Shown here in pieces: positions 53,916 to 61,178 of a DNA stretch of 64,000 bases. Origin of the DNA: Muribaculaceae bacterium. Its GTDB lineage: Bacteria; Bacteroidota; Bacteroidia; Bacteroidales; Muribaculaceae. The DNA lies in contig JAFQSX010000017.1 of the NCBI GenBank assembly GCA_017409345.1, positions 62,001 through 126,000 of the forward strand, in the 5' to 3' direction. Each line of letters begins with the position of its first letter. Position 1 is the stretch's first letter. The position numbers were made by a program, and so were the translations under genes. Below the pieces are notes generated by a model. It ran no database searches. It was not told where the DNA came from and saw only the letters and a program-made list of their open reading frames with translations.

Positions 53916-54270
53916 GCAAGAATCTTTTTTAGTTTTACTTAGTTTTACAAAAATTTATTAATCTCTAATATTTCTCTACTTTTACCTGTGGATTTAACCA
54001 TCTACCAATAGCATACAACAATTGAAGCACAATATGCAAGATACATATCTGCTTATAATTAATGTGTCATTATTGGTATCATACTTATTAAATCTTTAAA
54101 ATCATGCCAATATAGGCTTTATTGTTTTCCATGAACAATAAAACTATACTTTCAGCATACAAATTAAACTATAATTTTTCAAATTTGTTTACTTTTTAAT
54201 CGTCAAATATAGTAAAATGGTCAATTTTAACAATTATATGTTAAAAATAACCCCTATTTTAACACATAAC
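53916..54270. other. Long A+T-rich region upstream of susC
   Basis: 355 bp without a gene. It holds a hairpin TTTATTGTT/AACAATAAA (54118-54142). On the minus strand TATATTTG (54204-54211), with TTG at 54231-54234 about 19 nt upstream, is a possible promoter. If used, the susC mRNA has a long leader containing the hairpin. No regulatory-protein site was recognised. Confidence 0.4.
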
Positions 54271-55473
54271 TCACTTGCCATAGAAATTATTCTTCACATT
54301 TCGTGTGATTGCAACAAAATTACCAATGGTTATAATCCCCACAATAACAACACCTATTATTATAGATGGTAGCAACGAGGCACCCTCAACCCCTAACTCA
54401 TCTAGAGGCGCGCGCCATAACATTGTGGCAACTAGAAGGATAATTATTGCAAATGCCAATACTCCAACATTTACCAAACCTACTAATTGATAATAATATC
54501 GAGCAACTTGACTCGGAGAATAACCCAGTAGCATTAAATCATGTAATTTTTCCTTATTTTTTTGCAACAATAGATATATACTCAACATCAATATAAAGAA
54601 TGCCAGAATACATATTATAATTCCCACACTCACCACTACTGCAGTGATGATTGACAAGAAATAAGACGCCTTGCCATTATCAACTTTATCTCCTGCCACC
54701 TCATAATTATTTTGCTCAAGATAAGATGTTATATCGGGATTTCCGGGGCTATTAACTTCAATTATCAATCGCGACGGCATTTTATTCTTATCTGTCGCAT
54801 ATCTATCATTAGCCCATTCCAAAAAATCTTGAGGTACGGCAATTGTATTCATTCGCGAAGAGAATCCCACGATACGAGCAGCATACACCTCAGTAGCATT
54901 ATCGCTCGCACGAGATAAATATAATTTCAATGGCACTTTACCTATAGTAGATTCACTTAATTGTGGCAAACCTCGAGTGGTTGCAAATCCAAAATTATAT
55001 AATGCCAAATAATCTTTCGACAATATGATTGGCACCTCTCGTTGACCAGGCGTAAAGCCCCAGTCATCGGGCTTTATATCAAAAAAGTCATCGGGAATCG
55101 ACTCTAAAAACAATGCCGAAGACACTCCATGCCCTCCTAAATTGATCGAAGCTCTAACATCAAAGGCTGCTGCTGTAAACTTCCCAACTTTACGCGTCCA
55201 TGGTTGAGACTTTATATCCTCAATATCCCTTTCGGAGAAGGCCGTATTTCCAAAAAGGGTGTTTACCCCCGACACTCGCTTTGAGATTATCAGATAATCT
55301 TTAGAGAAAAAAGAGTCCTCTTCTTCCCACACCTGATTTATATCATTATAAAATTGTATTGCAGTGAGAACTATTGACAACCCAACAAGATTGGCCAACG
55401 CATAACCCACAATCTGCGACACACTCACATTTCTGCGCAATAAACGCCACACAACATTATTACGTTTCAACAT
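54271..55473 (-). CDS. FtsX-like ABC transporter permease
   Basis: 400 residues from the ATG at 55473, which shares a base with the ATPase stop (TGATG). A GTG one codon earlier is less likely. One N-terminal membrane helix (about 20-42, YALANLVGLSIVLTAI) is followed by a large periplasmic domain (about 45-270) and three C-terminal helices (about 272-302, 325-350, 368-390). The stretch KEKLHDLMLLGYSPSQVARYY is the conserved cytosolic loop of FtsX/MacB permeases. It likely works with the upstream ATPase in envelope lipoprotein handling or peptide export. The start overlap shows translational coupling. Confidence 0.85.
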   Translation of the reverse strand: MLKRNNVVWRLLRRNVSVSQIVGYALANLVGLSIVLTAIQFYNDINQVWEEEDSFFSKDYLIISKRVSGVNTLFGNTAFSERDIEDIKSQPWTRKVGKFTAAAFDVRASINLGGHGVSSALFLESIPDDFFDIKPDDWGFTPGQREVPIILSKDYLALYNFGFATTRGLPQLSESTIGKVPLKLYLSRASDNATEVYAARIVGFSSRMNTIAVPQDFLEWANDRYATDKNKMPSRLIIEVNSPGNPDITSYLEQNNYEVAGDKVDNGKASYFLSIITAVVVSVGIIICILAFFILMLSIYLLLQKNKEKLHDLMLLGYSPSQVARYYYQLVGLVNVGVLAFAIIILLVATMLWRAPLDELGVEGASLLPSIIIGVVIVGIITIGNFVAITRNVKNNFYGK

Positions 55474-56132
55474 CACAAATTAATTTGAATTGACATTGGA
55501 AGATTTATTTTATTACCCACTGAAGTCGCAATAACACTTGCATTCTGTGCCTTGGCCTCCTCGTCAATAAGCCTTGCCACTATCGCATTATTCCGTTCAT
55601 CAAGATGACTTACCGGTTCATCCAAAATAAGAAAATCAAATGGTTGGCACAACGCTCGCACAATTGCCACTCGTTGTTGCTGCCCCACCGACAGATAGGC
55701 TGCCGGCTGATGCACCTTATCGGATATTTCCAATCGACGCAACATATCAAGAATCTCACTCTCGGTTTTATATCCTGTGAGTCTATTTTTTATCTGTATA
55801 TTCTCCATTGTAGTCAGTTCAGGAAACAAGCGCATCTCTTGAGGCAATAATGCAAGAGCATGAGTGCGCAATTCACACCATCTTTCGACTGTGAAATTTC
55901 GCACATTTTCGCCATCAAAAAGGATTTCCCCACTATAATCATTCCGATTGCCATAAATAAAACTGCAGAGCGAAGACTTTCCCGTTCCCGACTCGGCTTC
56001 AATCAGATAATTATTAGTACATGTAAATTCCAATTTATGCAACCACACTTGAGAGTCTTTTACAGGAGACTCTTTTTCACTTCCTGCAAAGACACGAGGC
56101 AACACATTATTTAATGTTATCGTTTTTATCAT
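55473..56132 (-). CDS. ABC transporter ATP-binding protein with atypical motifs
   Basis: 219 residues. Walker A is AESGTGKS (46-53), with Ala where Gly is usual; Q-loop Q98; signature LSVGQQQR (147-154) instead of LSGGQ; Walker B LILDEP (168-173) with E172; D-loop SHLD. The switch histidine of the H-loop is not seen: the region reads IATSVGNK (201-208), where V-T-H or a similar sequence is expected. It pairs with the FtsX-like permease (1-nt overlap) and follows a DUF4836-like lipoprotein gene by 10 nt. The altered H-loop could slow ATP hydrolysis. MacB/LolD-like by architecture; the substrate is not known. Confidence 0.88.
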   Translation of the reverse strand: MIKTITLNNVLPRVFAGSEKESPVKDSQVWLHKLEFTCTNNYLIEAESGTGKSSLCSFIYGNRNDYSGEILFDGENVRNFTVERWCELRTHALALLPQEMRLFPELTTMENIQIKNRLTGYKTESEILDMLRRLEISDKVHQPAAYLSVGQQQRVAIVRALCQPFDFLILDEPVSHLDERNNAIVARLIDEEAKAQNASVIATSVGNKINLPMSIQINL

Positions 56133-56142
56133 TCTATTGATT

Positions 56143-57522
56143 TTATAAAATAAGGCTCAATAAGCTATCCGGCAATTTTACATCCAAATCAATCTTAACC
56201 ACTTCATCTTCAACCAACACCTTGGCATTAACTCCATCAACAAAACCTAATACAGATGCCATATCTTTCAAATTCAACACTGCTGCAGCATGACATGATA
56301 ATACATGTTTGGCAATATTCTCATTTGGAGATTGAGTATCTGTCGCCCCATTTGACATTACAAAGAAGTCATCATATTTACCTATTTTGATTGGACTTTC
56401 AGGATTAGGAATAACATAAAAATCTCCATCACGAGGCAATGCAAATCCATAATCACTTTCTATTGTTGATACAATCTTCGTAACAGCACCATCGATTTTT
56501 TCTTGAGGCATTTGTGCCATAAACTTCACACTCCACGTTTCAACGTTCTGCACGTTTTGTTTAGTTAATGGAACATTTGGAGCAATAGTCAGCAACACGC
56601 CCCCATTAATAGACCTAATATAAGGACGCATCACATCTACCAAACCCTTATCACCATAATCTAGCATGGGAGTAACCAACGATTCAAGAGCATCCCAATC
56701 AACCTTTGAATCAATTCCTATTGCCAATGCAAATATAGCATTTTGAGGTATCTGTGACAATGTTTTATCATCAAGACTTCCCATGTAATTACCTATATTC
56801 AACATTGAGCCATCACTCTTCTTAGCCGAAAGTTCGCCCACAATACCCATCTGTTTAAAATCGGAAGACCAACAAATCAAACCATCTTTCCCTAATACAT
56901 CAAGATTCAACCCTCTCGTTGAGCAAACACACTTCACATCTTTTTCTTGCGAAAGCAATTGACAGACATCCTCTTTGGCTGAAATTGGATTCTTAGCCGC
57001 CTTATTAAGTTCGGTCTTTAATGCAGCAACCTTACTCACTCGCTCCACAATCCATGCTTGATTATTCTTTATAGCAATTACACCCATTTCAGGCTCTTTA
57101 TAGCAAGTAAAGCCTTCTATCTGCTCACCTTTACCACATAATTCTTCTAATTTTACCTCAACCAACTCCGGTTCATTTAAAATCATAGTCACGTAGGAAT
57201 CTCCTTCGATTGATACGAACGCAGCTATTCGAGACAAATCGACCAACTCCATACCGGCATACAAGCCTGCCTCAAAATTTTTCTTATCCTCTTTTGATAC
57301 TGCCATATCCAATATAGACTCAACACATTTCATGCTTTCGGGATACTTAATCCCTTCTTCAGATATCTCAATTCCCAAATGCGTCATTGATGTATTCACA
57401 TTTATCATTGATACCACTTCAGCATCGGCAGGGATTGTATCAAGAATTGGATCTGAATCTTTTGCACATGACGATACAATCATCATCATTGCAACAATCG
57501 CAAAATTTATTATTCGTTTCAT
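56143..57522 (-). CDS. DUF4836-like lipoprotein linked to an ABC transporter
   Basis: 459 residues. Lipoprotein signal IINFAIVAMMMIVSSC followed by Ala-Lys-Asp at +2 to +4. The opening DTIPADAEVVSMINVNTSM matches the start of DUF4836 proteins, a Bacteroidales-specific group of periplasmic or outer-membrane lipoproteins of unknown role. The body is alpha/beta with long amphipathic segments and no catalytic motif. A full -7 element TAAATTTG on the minus strand (57547-57554) supports its position as first gene of the three-gene operon with the ABC ATPase (10 nt downstream) and permease. I infer a substrate-binding or regulatory role for that transporter. Confidence 0.8.
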   Translation of the reverse strand: MKRIINFAIVAMMMIVSSCAKDSDPILDTIPADAEVVSMINVNTSMTHLGIEISEEGIKYPESMKCVESILDMAVSKEDKKNFEAGLYAGMELVDLSRIAAFVSIEGDSYVTMILNEPELVEVKLEELCGKGEQIEGFTCYKEPEMGVIAIKNNQAWIVERVSKVAALKTELNKAAKNPISAKEDVCQLLSQEKDVKCVCSTRGLNLDVLGKDGLICWSSDFKQMGIVGELSAKKSDGSMLNIGNYMGSLDDKTLSQIPQNAIFALAIGIDSKVDWDALESLVTPMLDYGDKGLVDVMRPYIRSINGGVLLTIAPNVPLTKQNVQNVETWSVKFMAQMPQEKIDGAVTKIVSTIESDYGFALPRDGDFYVIPNPESPIKIGKYDDFFVMSNGATDTQSPNENIAKHVLSCHAAAVLNLKDMASVLGFVDGVNAKVLVEDEVVKIDLDVKLPDSLLSLIL

Positions 57523-57699
57523 AACCTTTTAAATTTATCCTTTTCACAAATTTACACATAAACTGCAATATTCCTATACTTAGAGAATAAAAAAATCCAA
57601 TCACACTAAAATTTATATAACTAGAACTTTTCTTACTCCAATAGACTTATAGTCCCCAATAATTTTCACTCTCTATTATCAATTATCAATTCTTTTAAC

Positions 57700-57707
57700 T
57701 ATCTTTG
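57700..57707 (+). promoter_or_regulatory. -7 element of the aminotransferase gene
   Basis: TATCTTTG, 37 nt before the ATG at 57744. It overlaps an in-frame ATG at 57705, which is therefore not the start. The upstream area contains a short ATTATCAATTATCAATT repeat rather than a clear TTG. Confidence 0.6.
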
Positions 57708-57743
57708 CATTATAAATCAAAAAAAACAATCAACATTAATAAA

Positions 57744-58937
57744 ATGACTCATATTTCCGACCGCGTTCAATCGCTCTCTCCATCGCAAACACTAGCAATG
57801 TCACAAAAGAGCAACGAGTTAAAGGCACAAGGTGTCGATATTATCAACCTCTCTGTTGGCGAACCCGATTTCAACACGCCCGACCACATCAAAGAGGCTG
57901 CAAAGCGTGCTATTGACGAAAACTTCACATTCTACACACCCGTTCCGGGTTATATGTCTTTGCGCAAAGCAATTGCCGACAAACTCAAAAACGAAAACGG
58001 TCTTAATTATACCCCCGAACAAATCGTCGTATCAGGCGGTGCAAAACAATCACTATGTAATGTCATTTTGAGTGTTATCAACCCAGGTGACGAAGTAGTT
58101 ATCCCCACTCCTGCATGGGTTAGTTATGTTGAGATGGTGAAACTAGCCGAAGGCACTAATGTTCTTGTTCCTGCTTCTATCGAGCAAGATTTCAAAGTTA
58201 CACCTGCTCAACTTGAAGCAGCAATCACACCTAAAACTCGTATGGTGCTTCTTTGTTCTCCTTCAAACCCTACCGGTAGCGTTTACACAAAGGACGAATT
58301 AAAAGGATTGGTAGAAGTCCTCGCCAAATATCCCGATGTACTTGTTCTTGCCGACGAAATCTATGAGCATATCAACTTTACAGGCGAATTCACTTCTCTT
58401 GGTTCATTCCCTGAAATCGCTGATCGCACAATCATCGTGAATGGCGTATCTAAAGCATACGCAATGACCGGTTGGCGCATCGGATTCATCGCAGCCCCAC
58501 TTTGGGTAGCAAAAGCAACCAACAAATTACAAAGCCAATACACTTCAGGTGCATCTTCAGTAGCACAAAAAGCAGCAGAAGCAGCATATACCGGTTCTCA
58601 ACAATGCGTTGAAGATATGCGCGTAGCATTCCAACGCCGCCGCGACCTTGTTGTATCTCTTGCTCGCGAAATTCCCGGCATCAAAGTCAATGAACCACAA
58701 GGCGCATTCTACCTATTCCCCGAAGTATCTAGTTATTTTGGCAAAAAATATGGCGACAAAGTAATTAACAATGCAGCTGACTTGGCAATGTACCTTCTTG
58801 AAGAAGGTCATGTGGCTACTGTTGATGGCGAAGCATTCTGTCTCCCCGGATACATTCGCTTATCTTACGCAACAAGCGACGACAACATCCGAGAAGCAAT
58901 GCGTCGCATCAAAGATGCACTTTCTCGTCTCGCATAA
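57744..58937 (+). CDS. Class I/II pyridoxal-phosphate aminotransferase (aspartate aminotransferase type)
   Basis: 397 residues from the ATG at 57744 (MTHISDRVQSLSPSQTLAMS). Family motifs are LSVGEPDFNTPDHIKEA, VSGGAKQSL, LCSPSNPTGSVY, LADEIYEHI and the Schiff-base segment SKAYAMTGWRIG with the catalytic Lys. The C-terminal RLSYATSDDNIREAMRRI holds the substrate-carboxylate Arg. It transfers amino groups between aspartate (or a related amino acid) and 2-oxoglutarate. The close thermostable AspC-type subgroup is likely; other class I substrates are possible. A terminator follows at 58961. Confidence 0.94.
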   Translation: MTHISDRVQSLSPSQTLAMSQKSNELKAQGVDIINLSVGEPDFNTPDHIKEAAKRAIDENFTFYTPVPGYMSLRKAIADKLKNENGLNYTPEQIVVSGGAKQSLCNVILSVINPGDEVVIPTPAWVSYVEMVKLAEGTNVLVPASIEQDFKVTPAQLEAAITPKTRMVLLCSPSNPTGSVYTKDELKGLVEVLAKYPDVLVLADEIYEHINFTGEFTSLGSFPEIADRTIIVNGVSKAYAMTGWRIGFIAAPLWVAKATNKLQSQYTSGASSVAQKAAEAAYTGSQQCVEDMRVAFQRRRDLVVSLAREIPGIKVNEPQGAFYLFPEVSSYFGKKYGDKVINNAADLAMYLLEEGHVATVDGEAFCLPGYIRLSYATSDDNIREAMRRIKDALSRLA

Positions 58938-58960
58938 TCAACACATCACTCATAAAATAT

Positions 58961-58997
58961 AAACCCCACCGAATCCCACGGTGGGGTTTATATTTTT
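58961..58997 (+). terminator. Terminator of the aminotransferase gene
   Basis: AAACCCCACCG (58961-58971) and CGGTGGGGTTT (58979-58989) form an 11-bp stem followed by ATATTTTT. Confidence 0.92.
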
Positions 58998-59048
58998 CCC
59001 AAACCGTTAATAATCTTAATAGAAAGTGGCAAATACAAATTAATTGTG

Positions 59049-59056
59049 TAACTTTG
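59049..59056 (+). promoter_or_regulatory. -7 element of tyrS
   Basis: TAACTTTG, exact fit to TAnnTTTG, 31 nt before the tyrS start. No clear -33 element. Confidence 0.65.
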
Positions 59057-59086
59057 CATCACGAAATAAATTAACAACAAGATACA

Positions 59087-60379
59087 ATGGATTTTATTGA
59101 AGAATTGACCTGGCGTGGCATGATCCACACCGTAATGCCGGGAACTGACGAACAACTAAAGAAAGAAATGACTACGGCTTATTTGGGCATTGATCCCACT
59201 GCCGACTCTCTTCATATTGGCCACTTGGTGGGAGTAATGATGCTCAAACACTTCCAACGTGCCGGACATAAACCCATCGCTCTCGTTGGTGGCGCTACCG
59301 GTATGATTGGAGACCCATCAATGAAAAGTCAAGAACGCAAACTTCTTGATGAAGAAACATTACGACACAATCAAGAAGCCATCAAAAAGCAACTTGCAAA
59401 ATTCCTCGACTTTGATAGTGATGCGCCCAATGCCGCTGAATTAGTCAACAACTACGATTGGATGAAAAACTTCTCATTCCTTGATTTCATCCGCGATGTG
59501 GGTAAACACATCACCGTAAACTATATGATGGCAAAAGACTCTGTAAAAAAACGTCTATCGGGCGAATCTCAACAAGGGATGTCATTTACCGAATTCTCAT
59601 ATCAACTCGTACAAGGATATGACTTCTTAACTCTTTACAAAGACAAAAATTGCCGTCTTCAACTCGGTGGTTCTGACCAATGGGGTAACATCACAACCGG
59701 CACCGAATTAATTCGTCGCACAGTTGGTGGTGAAGCATACGCACTCACTTGCCCTCTTATCACCAAAGCCGATGGCGGTAAATTTGGCAAAACCGAGAGC
59801 GGAAATGTATGGCTCGATCCTCGCTATACTTCTCCTTACAAGTTCTATCAATTCTGGTTAAATGTATCAGACGCCGACGCCGAAAAATATATCAAAATCT
59901 TCACCGAACTATCTCGCGAAGAAATTCAAACACTCGTTGAAGAGCAAGAAAAAGATCCCGGGTTGCGTCCATTGCAAAAACGCCTTGCAAAAGAGATTAC
60001 TACAATGGTACACTCTGCCGAAGAATACGAGGCAGCAGTTGAAGCATCACAAATACTCTTCAGCAATAAAGCCTCTGAAACACTTCGCAAAATTGATGAA
60101 GCAACACTTTTGGCCGTATTTGAAGGCGTTCCCACTTTTGAGATTGAAAAAGCCGATATTGAAGCCGGAATTAAGATTGCCGACCTTTTAACCGACAAAG
60201 CAAACGTATTCCCTTCTAAAGGCGAATTACGCAAACTCGCTCAACAAGGTGGTGTTTCAATCAACAAAGAAAAAATTGCCGACGTATATACCGAAGCATC
60301 AACCGATATGTTACTCAACAACAAGTATATACTCGTTCAAAAAGGCAAAAAGAATTATTTCTTGCTAATTGCAAAATAA
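59087..60379 (+). CDS. tyrS: Tyrosyl-tRNA synthetase
   Basis: 430 residues. Class I HIGH motif (HIGH at 43-46, [16 protein letters not shown]) and the KMSKS equivalent KFGKT near 233. [20 protein letters not shown] is the tyrosine pocket segment, and a C-terminal S4-like RNA-binding domain (about 350-430, [20 protein letters not shown]) recognises the tRNA. It charges tRNA-Tyr in the cytosol. It has its own promoter, and tRNA-Gln lies just downstream with a separate promoter. Confidence 0.97.
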   Translation: MDFIEELTWRGMIHTVMPGTDEQLKKEMTTAYLGIDPTADSLHIGHLVGVMMLKHFQRAGHKPIALVGGATGMIGDPSMKSQERKLLDEETLRHNQEAIKKQLAKFLDFDSDAPNAAELVNNYDWMKNFSFLDFIRDVGKHITVNYMMAKDSVKKRLSGESQQGMSFTEFSYQLVQGYDFLTLYKDKNCRLQLGGSDQWGNITTGTELIRRTVGGEAYALTCPLITKADGGKFGKTESGNVWLDPRYTSPYKFYQFWLNVSDADAEKYIKIFTELSREEIQTLVEEQEKDPGLRPLQKRLAKEITTMVHSAEEYEAAVEASQILFSNKASETLRKIDEATLLAVFEGVPTFEIEKADIEAGIKIADLLTDKANVFPSKGELRKLAQQGGVSINKEKIADVYTEASTDMLLNNKYILVQKGKKNYFLLIAK

Positions 60380-60396
60380 AAAAAGTTGCAAAAAAG

Positions 60397-60428
60397 TTTG
60401 CACAATAAAAAAAATGTGCGTACCTTTG
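60397..60428 (+). promoter_or_regulatory. Promoter of tRNA-Gln
   Basis: TTTG (60397-60400), 20 nt, TACCTTTG (60421-60428): a perfect Bacteroidales promoter, giving a short 5' leader before the tRNA at 60465. Confidence 0.85.
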
Positions 60429-60464
60429 CAACGCTTTAGGACGGAAGTCTTGGGCAATAAGGAT

Positions 60465-60535
60465 TGTCTTATGGTGTAATGGTAGCACTGCAGTTTTTGG
60501 TTCTGCCTGTCTAGGTTCGAATCCTGGTAAGACAA
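60465..60535 (+). tRNA. tRNA-Gln (anticodon TTG)
   Basis: A 71-nt cloverleaf: acceptor TGTCTTA with TAAGACA, D-arm with GGTGTAATGGTAGCA, anticodon loop TTTTGGT reading UUG, T-arm CTAGGTTCGAATCCTGG, discriminator A. The anticodon stem GCAG-T/T-CTGC keeps four pairs, with a T-T mismatch next to the loop. The 3' CCA is not encoded. Confidence 0.95.
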
Positions 60536-60543
60536 CTTAAGAG

Positions 60544-60575
60544 AAGCGCTGATATAATGTCAGCGCTTTTTCTTT
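60544..60575 (+). terminator. Terminator after tRNA-Gln
   Basis: AAGCGCTGA (60544-60552) and TCAGCGCTT (60560-60568) form a 9-bp stem followed by TTTCTTTT. Confidence 0.9.
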
Positions 60576-61118
60576 TATTGACATTGGGCATATTTAGTCT
60601 CAATAGTATTTAGTGTGGGCAAGCAAAAAGTTTAGCGATTCTGAAAAGGAAAAAACTTCGGCTCTGTAGTAAAAAGGTGGGCAAAGGTAAACAAAAATAG
60701 CGCGACTTATTAATCAAAATAGGGCAAGGTGGACAAAATAGGGATTATTGGTGGTCAAAATCGCACATAAAAAACACCCCTGACCACTTATTGATTTGAG
60801 GGCTTATTCCCTAAAGGTGGATTGACTCGCGTCTCTGCAGACGCAGTATATAGTCGGGAGGTTTGCTATCCGGAGATTTCGGGCTAACGCCCTCAACCAC
60901 TCGGTCATTGCCCCTATCAAACATCGGCAAACTAACGGCACACATCGCTTCGCATTCACGTGTTTCGCACGGTAACTATCATACTAATTACAACTGAACC
61001 TCAATCCCCTCAAGGCCCATACATTTCGCTTAGGCACGCTTTGCGTGTTTGCCTCTCAGTCAAATTTACGCCCCCTATTGAGCCATTGGCACACTATCGT
61101 CAGCACAGGTAAGGTGGA
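60576..61118. other. Non-coding region between tRNA-Gln and the modular secreted protein
   Basis: About 540 bp without a supported gene. It contains a hairpin GCGTCT/AGACGC (60829-60844), two copies of AAGGTGGACAAAA (60725-60737 and 61111-61123), and a perfect minus-strand -7 element TACCTTTG (60682-60689). The composition is mixed and not strongly A+T-rich. It may hold an unrecognised small RNA or the worn-out remains of a gene. Confidence 0.4.
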
Positions 61119-61155
61119 CAAAAAAAAGCGAGCAATCCATTGTGGATTGCTCGCT
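61119..61155 (-). terminator. Terminator of the modular secreted-protein gene
   Basis: AGCGAGCAATCCA (61127-61139) and TGGATTGCTCGCT (61143-61155) form a perfect 13-bp stem with a TTG loop. On the minus strand it is followed by an eight-T run (61119-61126). It lies 23 nt after the stop codon. Confidence 0.95.
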
Positions 61156-61178
61156 CATTATAGTGAGTTTATTTCAAG

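Noticed and set aside
53916..54270. Anti-sigma/ECF or hybrid two-component regulator of the sus operon
   Set aside because: No such gene lies next to susC; the neighbouring genes encode an ABC transporter with a DUF4836-like lipoprotein.
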